A stretch of 64,000 nt of DNA from Desulfovibrio sp. JY (GTDB lineage: Bacteria > Desulfobacterota > Desulfovibrionia > Desulfovibrionales > Desulfovibrionaceae). The stretch is taken from assembly GCA_021730285.1 (NCBI GenBank), contig CP082962.1, forward strand, positions 2,170,001-2,234,000, given 5' to 3'. The notes beneath the pieces are model-generated. The model ran no database searches, had not been told where the DNA came from, and worked only from the letters and a program-made list of their open reading frames with translations. Position numbers and translations under genes: made by a program. Below, one piece after another: positions 26,166-34,280 of the stretch. How positions within the stretch are numbered: position 1 is the stretch's first letter; each line of letters opens with the position of its first letter.

Positions 26166-28913
26166 CTAGTTGGCGTCGGCCAGAAGGGCGGCCAGCACTT
26201 TTTCCGGCTTGGCCGGCAGGCTGGTCACCCGGACGCCGCAGGCGTCGCGAATGGCGTTGGTGATGGCCACGTGGGGGCTGGCCATGGGGCCCTCGCCCGC
26301 GCCGGCCGCGCCGAAGGGGCCGTAGGCGCGGGGATTGTCCTCGAAGTAGATGATCTCCAAGTCGTCGGGCACGGATTCGATGAAGGGGAAGCCCGCGCCG
26401 GCCAGGGAGGAGTGCTTTTTGACGTCCTCGTAGTCCTCGGACAGGGCGTAGCCGATGCCTTGGAGCATGCAGCCGTAGATCTGGCCGTCGGTGACCAGCC
26501 GGTTGTTGACCTTGCCGATGTCGGCCAGGCAGGTCATATGCTCCACGGTCACCTTGCCCGTGGCGGCATCCACCGCGATTTCGGCCTGGTAGATGGCGTA
26601 CATGAAGACCAGAAACGGGCTGCCGAGGCCGGTTTCGGCCGAGCAGGGCGTGCCGGGAACGGTGTAGACGCCGTCGAAGCGGGTGGGTTTGCCGGCGGCC
26701 ACGAGCTCGGCCTGGGTCATGAAGGTGCCGTCGGGCTTTTTGGCGGTTGCGAGCAAGGCTTCGCAGGCGGTGCGGATGGCGCCGCCGACCACGACCTGGG
26801 AGCGCGAGCCGCCGGCCGGGCCGGCCGGCGGCTGCTTGGAGCTGTCGGGCCAGCTGAAGCGGATCTTTTCCGGCGGGATGCCCATGGGGAACAGGGCCTC
26901 GTGGGCCGTGCCCACGGCGCCGATGTCCGCGCCCTGGCCATGGTCCTCCCAGGACGCGCCGACCGTGACGCCGCCGTCGGGATCGTACTGGACGAAGACC
27001 GAGGCGCTGTCCGCGCCGTCGAGGCCCGAACCGTAGACGCCAAGGGCGATGCCCACGCCTTTTTTCACCTCGGGCGTTGACTCCTTCCTGGCGCGTTGCT
27101 TGGCGGCCTTGTAGCGCGGCCGCAACGCTTCGAGCATGCCGGGTAGGCAGTAGACGTCCGGCGTCTGGCCGGTGGGGGTGGTGGCTCCGGGTCGGTAGCA
27201 GTTGGCCAGGCGGAATTCGATCGGGTCCATGCCGAGGGCCAAGGCCATCTCATCGATCAACGATTCCCCGGCGAAGAAGGACTGGGGACCGCCGAAGCCG
27301 CGAAAGGCCGCGCCCCAGCAGTGGTTGGTGGCCACGGCGTGGCCCATGCCCCGGATGCTCGGGATGTCGTAGCCCGCGCCGATGAACTGGATGCCGCGTC
27401 CGGTCAGGCCGTCGGCGAACTCGCAGTAGGGGCCGTGGTCCACATAGTAGTCGTGTTCAAGGGCCAGGATGCGGCCGGTCTTCCTGTCCGCCGCCATTTT
27501 GGCCTTGATGTGAAACGGCGAGCGTTTGCCGGTGTAGGTCATCTGCTGGAAGTAAGTGTAGCGCAGGGAGGCCGGACGCCCGGTGGCCAGCACCGCCACG
27601 CCGAGCAGGGCCTCCATGGTGGGGCTCAGCTTGTAGCCGAAGGTGCCGCCCATGGGGTTGGCGATCATGGCGATCTTGTCCGGCGGCAGGCCGAGCCCTT
27701 CGGCGATCATGAAGGCGTGCAGGTGCACGGCGATGGACTTGCTGTGGATGTGGAGCAGGCCGTCCTCGCCCATGTAGGCGAAGCCGACGTCGGGTTCGAT
27801 GGGCATGTGGGGCTGGCGGCTGGTGTGGAATTCGCCTGTGACGACAGCCACGTCGTTGCGGGCGAACACCGCCTCGGGGTCGTCGCCCTTGACCAGCGGC
27901 TGGGTGAAATAGACGTTGGGCGTGCCGGGGTGGATCTCGATGGCGTCCTCGGCCATGGCCTCCTGGGCGCTTAAGTAGGCGGGCAGTTCCTCCAGGTCGA
28001 GGCGTACCTTGGCTGCGGCCGCCTTGGCCTGCTCTTCGGTGTCGGCGCAGACGATGGCCACGGCGTCGCCGTACTGGAAGACCTTGGCGTCGCACAAAAT
28101 GGGCCGTTCCCAGCCGTCGCCCTTGCTGTTGGGATTGGACACCAGGCCGAAGATGCGGTTTTTGCCCTGGACGTCCTTGGCCGTGAGCACGCGGTATACG
28201 CCGGGCATCTTTTCCGCTTCCGCCGTGTCGATGCCCCTTATCAGCGCATGGTGGACCTCGGCCTGGACCAGGGCCAGGTACAGGGTGTTTTCGGGCAGGC
28301 GCAGCCCGAGGTCCGCGCCGTAATCCAGGGTGCCCGTGGCCTTGGCTTCGGCCGTGGGGCGCGGATAGGTCGAGCCCCAGATGCGCCGGTTAGCGGGCAT
28401 GACGAAGTCGAGGCTCTCCGGTGCGGCCTCGCTGCGCATGACGGCGGCGGCGTCCATGACCGCATCCACCAGGGGCTTGTAGCCGGTGCAGCGGCAGGCG
28501 TTGCGGTGTTCCTGGAACCAGTGGCGCACGTCTTCGCGGCTGGGGCTCGGGTTTTCGTCCAGCAGCCCCTTGGCCGAGACGATGAATCCCGGTGTGCAAA
28601 AGCCGCACTGGGCCGCCCCGTGCTTGACCCAGGACCGCTGGAGCGGCGCCAGGTGGCCCGGCTGGCCGATGCCTTCAATGGTTGTGATGTCGGCCTTGTC
28701 CGGCACGCGCTGCATTTTTGTGATGCAGGAACGAACGACTTTGCCATTGATGATGACGGAGCATGCGCCGCATTGTCCTTGGGCGCAGCCGATTTTTGTC
28801 CCCGTCAAATGAAGGTTTTTCCGCAGTACATCGGCGAGGGTGCTTTTGTGTGGATAGATCAGCGTTCTTTCCACGCCATTTACGACGAGTATCTTCTGTT
28901 CCATTTCTTCCAT
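26166..28913 (-). CDS. mop: Molybdenum aldehyde oxidoreductase (Mop type)
   Basis: An enzyme of 915 residues of the xanthine oxidase family without FAD domain, closely resembling D. gigas Mop over its full length. The N-terminal [2Fe-2S] domain has GCAQGQCGACSV, and the second cluster domain CGFCTPGFIVS and NACRCTGYKPL. The molybdopterin-cytosine-dinucleotide part includes GGTFGYK, AFRGFGGPQSFF and the catalytic glutamate in GAAGAGEGPM near the C terminus. It oxidises aldehydes to carboxylic acids, passing electrons to flavodoxin or ferredoxin. I chose the ATG at 28913, ten bases after GGAGAA. Transcription probably starts at the -24/-12 promoter 28943-28959. Confidence 0.96.
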   Translation of the reverse strand: MEEMEQKILVVNGVERTLIYPHKSTLADVLRKNLHLTGTKIGCAQGQCGACSVIINGKVVRSCITKMQRVPDKADITTIEGIGQPGHLAPLQRSWVKHGAAQCGFCTPGFIVSAKGLLDENPSPSREDVRHWFQEHRNACRCTGYKPLVDAVMDAAAVMRSEAAPESLDFVMPANRRIWGSTYPRPTAEAKATGTLDYGADLGLRLPENTLYLALVQAEVHHALIRGIDTAEAEKMPGVYRVLTAKDVQGKNRIFGLVSNPNSKGDGWERPILCDAKVFQYGDAVAIVCADTEEQAKAAAAKVRLDLEELPAYLSAQEAMAEDAIEIHPGTPNVYFTQPLVKGDDPEAVFARNDVAVVTGEFHTSRQPHMPIEPDVGFAYMGEDGLLHIHSKSIAVHLHAFMIAEGLGLPPDKIAMIANPMGGTFGYKLSPTMEALLGVAVLATGRPASLRYTYFQQMTYTGKRSPFHIKAKMAADRKTGRILALEHDYYVDHGPYCEFADGLTGRGIQFIGAGYDIPSIRGMGHAVATNHCWGAAFRGFGGPQSFFAGESLIDEMALALGMDPIEFRLANCYRPGATTPTGQTPDVYCLPGMLEALRPRYKAAKQRARKESTPEVKKGVGIALGVYGSGLDGADSASVFVQYDPDGGVTVGASWEDHGQGADIGAVGTAHEALFPMGIPPEKIRFSWPDSSKQPPAGPAGGSRSQVVVGGAIRTACEALLATAKKPDGTFMTQAELVAAGKPTRFDGVYTVPGTPCSAETGLGSPFLVFMYAIYQAEIAVDAATGKVTVEHMTCLADIGKVNNRLVTDGQIYGCMLQGIGYALSEDYEDVKKHSSLAGAGFPFIESVPDDLEIIYFEDNPRAYGPFGAAGAGEGPMASPHVAITNAIRDACGVRVTSLPAKPEKVLAALLADAN

Positions 28914-28942
28914 ATGCCGTTCTCCAGTATTTCTTTTTCCAA

Positions 28943-28959
28943 AAGCAAGCGGCATGCCA
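28943..28959 (-). promoter_or_regulatory. Sigma-54 (-24/-12) promoter of the aldehyde oxidoreductase operon
   Basis: Read on the minus strand, TGGCATGCCGCTTGCTT fits the consensus TGGCAC-N5-TTGCW with a single change and the correct GG-N10-GC spacing. It lies 30 bases before the start codon. The likely activator is the AcoR-like protein encoded at the end of the same gene group. Confidence 0.85.
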
Positions 28960-29026
28960 GGAAGACGGCATTGTATCTATCTGAAATAACAGATGTATAT
29001 TGTATGGGCAGTGTTGTGTAATCCCG

Positions 29027-29046
29027 AAACATGTCTAGACATGTTT
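29027..29046. promoter_or_regulatory. 20-bp perfect palindrome, candidate enhancer
   Basis: AAACATGTCT-AGACATGTTT is perfectly symmetric and lies about 70-90 bases upstream of the -24 element, a normal enhancer distance for sigma-54 activators. The half TAGACA recurs right after it. Confidence 0.7.
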
Positions 29047-29351
29047 AGACAGACAAGGGCGCTCGGGCAGGGGATGAAGCGGGAAAACGGCAGCGTGCTG
29101 GCGAAGAAAAACGCTATGATTTTAGAGAGGTGAAGACCTGGAGCCGCGAATGCGCCCCGGTCTTTGGCCGCTTATGACCGGCCGGGGCGTTCGGGATGTC
29201 TGGCCTGCGGGAAGGGCGGGCCGTCCTCCCGCGTGGTCCCGCCCTGGAAGGGCCTTTTTCCTCCTGATCGCTGGCGGAACGGCTTCGCGATATGCCGCCC
29301 AATGCTCTTTGAGGTCATTGACCATGCGCGTTAACCTGATAGGGTGGAAAA

Positions 29352-30596
29352 ATGCTGCATTCACTGGATATGCGCACGGTCCTCTTCGAAGGCGCGTTTG
29401 TCTGCTTCACTATTTTCGGGATCATGGCCTACCATTGCCTGGCCAGGAACACGTATCCCGGCTTCCGCTATTGGACCGTCGGATTCATGTGCGCGGGTAC
29501 GGGAGCCATCCTCATCGCACTGCGCGGGAGCCTGCCCGATTTCCTCTCCATTGTGCTGGCCAACCTGCTGATTGCCGCGATGCCGTTCACGTTGGCCTGG
29601 GGCTTGGCCGTCTTTCTGGATATTCCATGGGCGCGTCGGACGATGCATAGCGCTCTCTTCGTGGCGCTTCTTCTGGTCCTGATCTGGTCGACGTATATCT
29701 CGCCGAGTCTCTATTGGCGGATTATATGCTTTTCCTTCGTGTTCCTCGTGTTTTTCGCCGAAGCGTTACGGATTGCGGTCAAGCATCTCCCCGGCGCGCT
29801 CGGCGGACAAAATTGGCTTCTCGTGACGATGATCGCGTTCTCCCTCGCCTCCATGGCGCTGCGGCTGGGCATCGCGACCGCCATGGGGTCCTCCCTGACC
29901 TTTTTCCGAAACGGGGGCGCATGGCAAAGCATTGCGATTTTGCTGACCGTTTTGAGTATGGTCGGGATCATGGCGGCCTTGATTATCGTCAACGCCCAAC
30001 GCATGGAGCTCGAACTCAAGGAAGCCAATCGCAAAATCGAAATCCTCGCCAACCAGGATGGGCTGACGCGGCTTTTCAACAGAAGGTATTTCGACAAGAA
30101 GCTCAGGCAGGAATTCAAACGGCTGCAACGCAGCGCCCAACCGTTGTCGCTCGTCATGGCCGATATCGACTGCTTCAAGAACTTCAACGACACGTATGGG
30201 CATCAGGCCGGGGACGACTGCATCCGGGCCATCGCCGACGCCTTCAGGCAGTCGGGGGGCCGCGTTTCGGATATCGCCGCCCGTTACGGCGGAGAGGAAT
30301 TCGTGATGCTGCTGCCCAACACGGATGTGCGCGGGGCCGACGCGGTGGCGCGGGAAATAGCCGCGCGGGTGACCGCCAGGGCCATCCCGCACGCCTCCTC
30401 GGTCGCGGCCCCCATCGTGACCCTCAGCATGGGCGTGGCCACGGTCGTGCCGGCGCGGTCGATGCACCCCGGGACCCTGGTCGAAATGGCCGACCAGGCC
30501 CTTTACGCCGGCAAGGCCAATGGAAGAAACCAGATCCGCAGCGCCGCGCCGCAGCAGGATATGCGGCTTTTGCCCTGCAGCCCCGACACGGCTTGA
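29352..30596 (+). CDS. Membrane-anchored GGDEF diguanylate cyclase
   Basis: A protein of 414 residues. The first ~215 residues contain six or seven membrane segments and form an unassigned integral sensor. A short coiled coil (MELELKEANRKIEILA) leads to the GGDEF domain, with the active-site loop RYGGEEF. The product-inhibition I-site RVSD lies five residues upstream of GGEEF, so c-di-GMP feedback is likely. The family synthesises c-di-GMP from two GTP. It is divergent from the aldehyde oxidoreductase operon and followed 54 bases later by the rubredoxin gene. The ribosome binding site before the ATG is weak. Confidence 0.93.
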   Translation: MLHSLDMRTVLFEGAFVCFTIFGIMAYHCLARNTYPGFRYWTVGFMCAGTGAILIALRGSLPDFLSIVLANLLIAAMPFTLAWGLAVFLDIPWARRTMHSALFVALLLVLIWSTYISPSLYWRIICFSFVFLVFFAEALRIAVKHLPGALGGQNWLLVTMIAFSLASMALRLGIATAMGSSLTFFRNGGAWQSIAILLTVLSMVGIMAALIIVNAQRMELELKEANRKIEILANQDGLTRLFNRRYFDKKLRQEFKRLQRSAQPLSLVMADIDCFKNFNDTYGHQAGDDCIRAIADAFRQSGGRVSDIAARYGGEEFVMLLPNTDVRGADAVAREIAARVTARAIPHASSVAAPIVTLSMGVATVVPARSMHPGTLVEMADQALYAGKANGRNQIRSAAPQQDMRLLPCSPDTA

Positions 30597-30650
30597 CCAC
30601 GGCCTCACGCGGCGTTAGGCGCATTTCCAACGCAACAAAGGGGGCTTGCC

Positions 30651-30821
30651 ATGGCGCTCGATCGCTATATCTGCCTGCAGTGCGGCTACACCTACGATCC
30701 CAAACGCGGTGATCCCAAAGGCGGGATCGAACCCGGCACGCCCGGCGAAAAACTGCCCGACGACTGGCGCTGCCCCGTCTGCCAGGCCGACCAGCGGCAA
30801 TTCGCCCGCCGTGATGATTAG
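30651..30821 (+). CDS. Rubredoxin
   Basis: A protein of 56 residues with one Fe(Cys)4 site: [10 protein letters not shown] near the N terminus and WRCPVCQ near the C terminus, plus the usual [11 protein letters not shown] stretch. The glycine after the second CPxC is Gln here. It carries single electrons, for example to the flavodiiron protein at 19050. AAAGGGGG lies before the ATG. A module B hairpin begins 19 bases after the stop. Confidence 0.95.
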   Translation: MALDRYICLQCGYTYDPKRGDPKGGIEPGTPGEKLPDDWRCPVCQADQRQFARRDD

Positions 30822-30839
30822 GGGGAATGGAAAAATGAA

Positions 30840-30882
30840 TGCCGGGGGGAAACCTTTCTGAAGAAAGGTTCTCCCCCCGGCA
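30840..30882. repeat. Module B hairpin
   Basis: The arms TGCCGGGGGGAAACCTTTCT and AGAAAGGTTCTCCCCCCGGCA are followed on the right by CCCCTTTCCAAAGACTTTTA, the B tail. It forms a convergent pair with module A at 30966-31006. Confidence 0.82.
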
Positions 30883-30965
30883 CCCCCTTTCCAAAGACTT
30901 TTAACAATAACGGTGCACTATCGATATCGTGCTGTTATCGTGAGAAAGTTTAGGAAGGGGAGAGC

Positions 30966-31006
30966 GCGAGAGGGGAGAACCCTTTTCAAAGGGTTTCCCC
31001 TCTCGC
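30966..31006. repeat. Module A hairpin
   Basis: GCGAGAGGGGAGAACCCTTT and its mirrored arm, with the A tail AAAGTTTAGGAAGGGGAGAG on the left side. It lies 21 bases past the ribB stop codon. Confidence 0.85.
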
Positions 31007-31027
31007 ACCTTCTTCTCTTCTCTAATC

Positions 31028-31672
31028 TTACATATCGCCCACAGCCTGGCGGTAGGCGGCCAGGGCGGCGACGGTGACCAGCGGGAAGCCGTTGGCCGCG
31101 GCGAAGCGTTCGATTTGCGCGCCCTTGGCCATGGTGCCGTCGGGATTGGTCAACTCGCAAAGGACGCCACAGGGGGCAAACCCCGCCAGCCGGGCCAGAT
31201 CCACCGTGGCCTCGGTATGGCCCCGGCGCTCGAGCACGCCGCCGGGCTTGGCGATCAGCGGAAACACGTGGCCCGGATGGGCCAGGTCGCAGGGCTTGGC
31301 GTTCGGCGCGCTGGCCGTCTTGACGGTCGTCACCCGGTCCGCAGCCGAAACGCCGGTGGTGACGCCTTCGGCCGCCTCGATGGTGATGGTGAAGGCCGTG
31401 CGGTTTTTGCAGGTATTGACCGTGACCATGGGCGTCAGCTCGAGCTGCTCGGCCTTGGCCGCGGTCAGGCACAGGCACACGATGCCGCTGCATTCGCGGA
31501 TCAGCATGGCCATCTGCGGGACGGTCAGTGTTTCGGCCGCGAAAATGAGGTCTCCCTCGTCCTCGCGATCCGCATCGTCGGTCACGACGACGCCTTTGCC
31601 CTGGCGCATGGCCTCGATGGCCCGCACCACACTCTGATACTCGTTTTGAACACCGGAATAGGTCTGATTCAT
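31028..31672 (-). CDS. ribB: 3,4-Dihydroxy-2-butanone 4-phosphate synthase RibB
   Basis: An enzyme of 214 residues that converts ribulose 5-phosphate to the four-carbon riboflavin precursor. The family motifs are [16 protein letters not shown] (Mg and substrate binding), [15 protein letters not shown]...TTGVSAADR and the histidine-rich [23 protein letters not shown]. It lacks the GTP cyclohydrolase II half that is fused in some bacteria. Translation is expected to be controlled by the FMN riboswitch upstream. The ATG at 31672 starts the family alignment; a longer frame reads into the riboswitch. Confidence 0.95.
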   Translation of the reverse strand: MNQTYSGVQNEYQSVVRAIEAMRQGKGVVVTDDADREDEGDLIFAAETLTVPQMAMLIRECSGIVCLCLTAAKAEQLELTPMVTVNTCKNRTAFTITIEAAEGVTTGVSAADRVTTVKTASAPNAKPCDLAHPGHVFPLIAKPGGVLERRGHTEATVDLARLAGFAPCGVLCELTNPDGTMAKGAQIERFAAANGFPLVTVAALAAYRQAVGDM

Positions 31673-31799
31673 GGCGTGCTCCGTACGCGGTCCTGGCTTG
31701 CCAGAATCAGGGCGGAAATGGAGACGACCGGACAAGCCGCGCCAAAGCGGCCCGTCGGCCTCACGCCGGCCCGATGCCGGCGAGGGGAATGCCGTCTGC

Positions 31800-32019
31800 T
31801 CCTCTTGCATCCGGACTGTAACCGTCGGCCCTGGCCTCGCACCAGGTCTGCTGACCTTCGTGCCGTGAAGGACCGGATGGGGTCCTTGCGCTGCGACCTG
31901 GAGGGATGCCTCCGTCGGAAACCGGTCTTGCCGGGTCCGTGTCGCGTCGGCGCGAAGCGCTCGCGGGCTCCCCGGATTGCCGGGATACCGCCGGTGGGGA
32001 CTTTCACCCCGCCCTGAGG
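31800..32019 (-). promoter_or_regulatory. FMN riboswitch (RFN element) upstream of ribB
   Basis: On the minus strand the RFN landmarks are complete: GGGCGGGGTGAAAGTCCCC-ACCGGCGGTA at the 5' side, AGCCCGCGAGCG, then GGTCAGCAGACCTGGTG, GAGGCCAGGGCCGACGGT and the closing TACAGTCCGGATGCAAGAGG. The arm between the AGCCCGCGAGCG element and GGTCAGCAGA is long, making the whole aptamer about 220 bases. About 127 bases separate it from the ribB ATG and should form the expression platform. Confidence 0.94.
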
Positions 32020-32087
32020 ACAACGCGGCTTTGATAGCGCCGCCGGTTGCGCTTGGCAAGGGCAAGGGAGGGGATGCTAAAAAGAGT

Positions 32088-32127
32088 TCTGGGGGAAAAC
32101 TTTTCTGAAGAAAAGTTTTCCCCCAGA
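32088..32127. repeat. Module B hairpin
   Basis: The arms TCTGGGGGAAAACTTTTCT and AGAAAAGTTTTCCCCCAGA are followed by the B tail CCCCCTTTCCAAAGACTTTC. Paired with module A at 32211-32251. Confidence 0.85.
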
Positions 32128-32210
32128 CCCCCTTTCCAAAGACTTTCAATAGTGGCGGGGTGTTGTCGGTAGCTAGCGTGTATAGTTAAAAAATTGAGGA
32201 AGGGGAGAGC

Positions 32211-32251
32211 GCGAGAGGGGAGAACCCTTTTTAAAGGGTTTCCCCTCTCGC
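32211..32251. repeat. Module A hairpin
   Basis: GCGAGAGGGGAGAACCCTTT and its mirrored arm, with the A tail TTGAGGAAGGGGAGAG on the left. It ends 17 bases past the EF-hand gene stop and could terminate it. Confidence 0.85.
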
Positions 32252-32268
32252 ACCCTCTTTGCCCTTTC

Positions 32269-32535
32269 TTACTGCATCTTCATGCCGGAGGCGTGGCCGA
32301 GGTATTCGTCGCGGGTGACCTTGCCATCGCCGTTCTTGTCGGCCTTGGCGAAGTCGTCGGCCATGTGGTGGGCGGCGAATTCTTCCTTGGTCAGGACGCC
32401 GTCTTTGTTGGTGTCCATGGTGGTGAACATCTTTTCGGCGGCCGTGGTGTCCTGCTCCGGCTGGGACGCGGCGTAAGCGGCGGGGACGGCGGCCAGGGCG
32501 GCGATGAGGGCGAAGGCGGCTATGGCGGTACGCAT
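32269..32535 (-). CDS. Exported EF-hand calcium-binding protein
   Basis: A protein of 88 residues with a signal peptide (MRTAIAAFALIAALAAVPAAYA). Two EF-hand loops are visible: DTNKDGVLTKEEF and DKNGDGKVTRDEY, both with the acidic residue at position 12. It is therefore a small periplasmic or secreted Ca-binding protein. It follows the Met-rich protein gene by 44 bases on the same strand and probably shares its -24/-12 promoter. The role is unknown. Confidence 0.88.
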   Translation of the reverse strand: MRTAIAAFALIAALAAVPAAYAASQPEQDTTAAEKMFTTMDTNKDGVLTKEEFAAHHMADDFAKADKNGDGKVTRDEYLGHASGMKMQ

Positions 32536-32579
32536 GGGGCTTCTCCGTGAGTCTGCGTGGTTAGCGTAGAGGGGCGTGG

Positions 32580-33269
32580 TTATTGGTTGGCCGGGGCGGC
32601 GGGAGCGCTAGGAGCGGCAGGGGCGGCCGCGGCCGGGGTGTTCTGGGCGTTGGCGGCAGGCATGGGCATGTTATGGCCAGGCATGGCGCCGTTTGCGCCG
32701 TGGTCCATGGCCTTCATGTCATGTTGCATGCCCTGCATCATGTCCTTGCCCATCATCATCATGCCCTTGTCCTTGCCCATCATCTTGCAGTCGGCATCGC
32801 TCTTGGGGCCCATCATCATCTTACCGCCCATCATGCCGTCCATCATCATGCCTTCCATCTGGCCCATACGGTGGGTCATGCGGATGGGGGTGCCGGTTTC
32901 CTTGGCGTAGCGGATGCGGAAGAGGGTGTCCTGTTCGAACAGCTTGCCGCGAAGGGCGCTGATTTCAGTGGTCAGCTTGGTGACGGCGGCGGTGTCGCCG
33001 GGCTTGGTGGCGAGCAGGGTTTCCAGCTCGGCCTGGCGGGCGACGAGCTTGCCGCGCAGTTCGGCGGTCTTGGCGATGTAGTCCTGGCGGAGCAGGTAGA
33101 CCTTGTTGGGGTCCACGGGGGGGGCGGCCGGGGTGGCGGTCGTGGCTGTATCGGTCGTGGCGGCCGGTGCGGCCGGAGCATTGTGCTGGTGCGTGGTCTG
33201 GGCCAGGGCCGGAACGGCCAGGGCCAGGGTCAGAGCTAATGCGGCGGGGATACGAATGCTGTTACGCAT
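32580..33269 (-). CDS. Periplasmic Met-rich ZraP/CpxP-like metal-responsive protein
   Basis: A protein of 229 residues with a signal peptide ending in VPALA and an Ala/Pro/Thr linker. The helical core at residues ~70-150 (DYIAKTAELRGKLVARQAELETLL ... ALRGKLFEQDTLFR, written in parts) matches the ZraP/Spy/CpxP heavy-metal-associated chaperone pattern. A Met/Gly/Lys-rich stretch with repeated MMM and GMM groups plus HNMP/HGA suggests copper or silver binding. The C terminus is again Ala/Pro-rich. ATG at 33269 with AAGGAGG at good spacing. A sigma-54 promoter lies at 33304-33319, paralleling the ZraR control of zraP in enterobacteria. Confidence 0.78.
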   Translation of the reverse strand: MRNSIRIPAALALTLALAVPALAQTTHQHNAPAAPAATTDTATTATPAAPPVDPNKVYLLRQDYIAKTAELRGKLVARQAELETLLATKPGDTAAVTKLTTEISALRGKLFEQDTLFRIRYAKETGTPIRMTHRMGQMEGMMMDGMMGGKMMMGPKSDADCKMMGKDKGMMMMGKDMMQGMQHDMKAMDHGANGAMPGHNMPMPAANAQNTPAAAAPAAPSAPAAPANQ

Positions 33270-33303
33270 GGTGAATGCCTCCTTGGGGTTTGTCTTCCCC
33301 AAT

Positions 33304-33319
33304 AGCATCCGTCGTGCCA
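33304..33319 (-). promoter_or_regulatory. Sigma-54 (-24/-12) promoter of the Met-rich protein gene
   Basis: On the minus strand, TGGCACGACGGATGCT matches TGGCACG-N4-TTGCW with one mismatch and correct GG-N10-GC spacing, 34 bases before the ATG. An inverted repeat GTTCCC-TTGC-GGGAAC at 33415-33430, roughly 100 bases upstream, is a candidate activator site. The activator is not evident; the kinase/regulator pair at 44.0-46.8 kb is one possibility. Confidence 0.8.
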
Positions 33320-33677
33320 TATAGGAACTTTTTTTGTCGGGAATTTATTCAAGGCGTACTCTATTTCGATATAACACTTTGATATTATAAAATTTATATG
33401 AAGATGACAATTCGGTTCCCTTGCGGGAACTTCTTTGAAAAACAGCTTGCGGCAACGGCGCGGATTTTTCCGTGTCTATAAACTATACGAATTTAGGATG
33501 AAATATGGATGGAAATGATACGCCGTGCCGGGCAGTGTCTTCTTTCTATCCATGAACGGGGAGAACCTTGAACGCCCGCCGGGGAGGACGTGACAGGAAT
33601 CCGGCTTTCAGTCTTTCAAAAAAACACGCGATCTCTCTCTATTATGACCATTGAAAGTTTTTGGGGAGGGTGGGGGT
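33320..33677. other. AT-rich intergenic region
   Basis: Holds the inverted repeat GTTCCC-N4-GGGAAC (33415-33430) and an AT-rich stretch around 33340-33410 that may be bent DNA between enhancer and promoter. I see no gene. Confidence 0.6.
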
Positions 33678-33723
33678 CCGGGGGAGGGAACCCTTTTTTT
33701 CAAAAAAGGGTTCCCTCCCCCGG
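33678..33723. repeat. Hairpin repeat (module C variant)
   Basis: The arms CCGGGGGAGGGAACCCTTTT and AAAAAAGGGTTCCCTCCCCC form a long stem. A B-like tail, TTGAAAGTTTTTGGGGAGGG, lies to the left. It ends 31 bases past the HxlR gene stop and resembles the hairpin at 1-40. Confidence 0.75.
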
Positions 33724-33754
33724 TTCCTCTCCCACCGCCTCTCCGCGGGCCTTG

Positions 33755-34156
33755 CTACCGCGTCACGGCGCAGTCGGGCGCGGCGTCGGCGTCTTCGACC
33801 CCGAACCGGGCCTCGAACTCCTTGCCGAACCGGCACAGGGCCTCGAGGATGGGGATGATGTCGCGGCCGGGCTCGGTCAGGCCGTATTCCACGCGTGGCG
33901 GCACCTCGGCGTAGACGGTGCGGGTGATGAGGCCGTCGGCCTCGAGTTCGCGCAACTGCTGGGTGAGCATCTTCTGGGTGATGGTCGGCATGGTGCGGCG
34001 CAGGGCCGAAAAGCGCAATGTCGCGACATCGCGCAGATGCCACAGGATCAGCGGTTTCCACTTGCCGCCGATGACCGCCAGCGACAGCTCCATGCTGCAT
34101 GAATATTCCTTGCCCCGGCAGCGCTTGCGCCCACCCGACGTTCCCTGTCCGGCCAT
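33755..34156 (-). CDS. HxlR-family transcriptional regulator
   Basis: A winged-helix DNA-binding protein of 133 residues. CSMELSLAVIGGKWKPLILWHL is the family signature (here in two parts), and the recognition region is ITQKMLTQQLRELEADGLI. The cysteine directly before MELSL is the residue used as thiol sensor for quinones and other electrophiles in YodB/HypR relatives. It is divergent from the nitroreductase operon; the shared 124-base gap contains a symmetric site inside a sigma-70-type promoter. It is thus likely to repress that operon and itself. Confidence 0.92.
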   Translation of the reverse strand: MAGQGTSGGRKRCRGKEYSCSMELSLAVIGGKWKPLILWHLRDVATLRFSALRRTMPTITQKMLTQQLRELEADGLITRTVYAEVPPRVEYGLTEPGRDIIPILEALCRFGKEFEARFGVEDADAAPDCAVTR

Positions 34157-34169
34157 GATGTCCGCTCCT

Positions 34170-34198
34170 TTGAATAGTATCCAAAAGGGTACTACATA
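34170..34198 (+). promoter_or_regulatory. Nitroreductase operon promoter with embedded HxlR operator
   Basis: TTGAAT and TACATA are separated by exactly 17 bases. The spacer and flanks hold the inverted repeat TAGTATCC-AAAA-GGGTACTA (34175-34194), one mismatch from perfect and similar to TACTATCC-type sites of YodB/HxlR proteins. Binding would occlude RNA polymerase. Confidence 0.75.
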
Positions 34199-34280
34199 AC
34201 TTATATGTGCCTACTTGCCTTTTCCGCCATACTTGCAGAATTCTCTTTAGGCGTAAAGCGGAAACCGCAAAGGAGGCCCC

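Noticed and set aside
29352-29400. Sigma-54 promoter before the diguanylate cyclase (TGGCGAAGAAAAACGCT around 29100)
   Set aside because: The GG to GC spacing is one base too long, and the site is over 200 bases from the start codon.
29150-29650. Plus-strand frame overlapping the start of the diguanylate cyclase gene
   Set aside because: It overlaps the well-supported membrane domain of the cyclase in another frame and has no family features.
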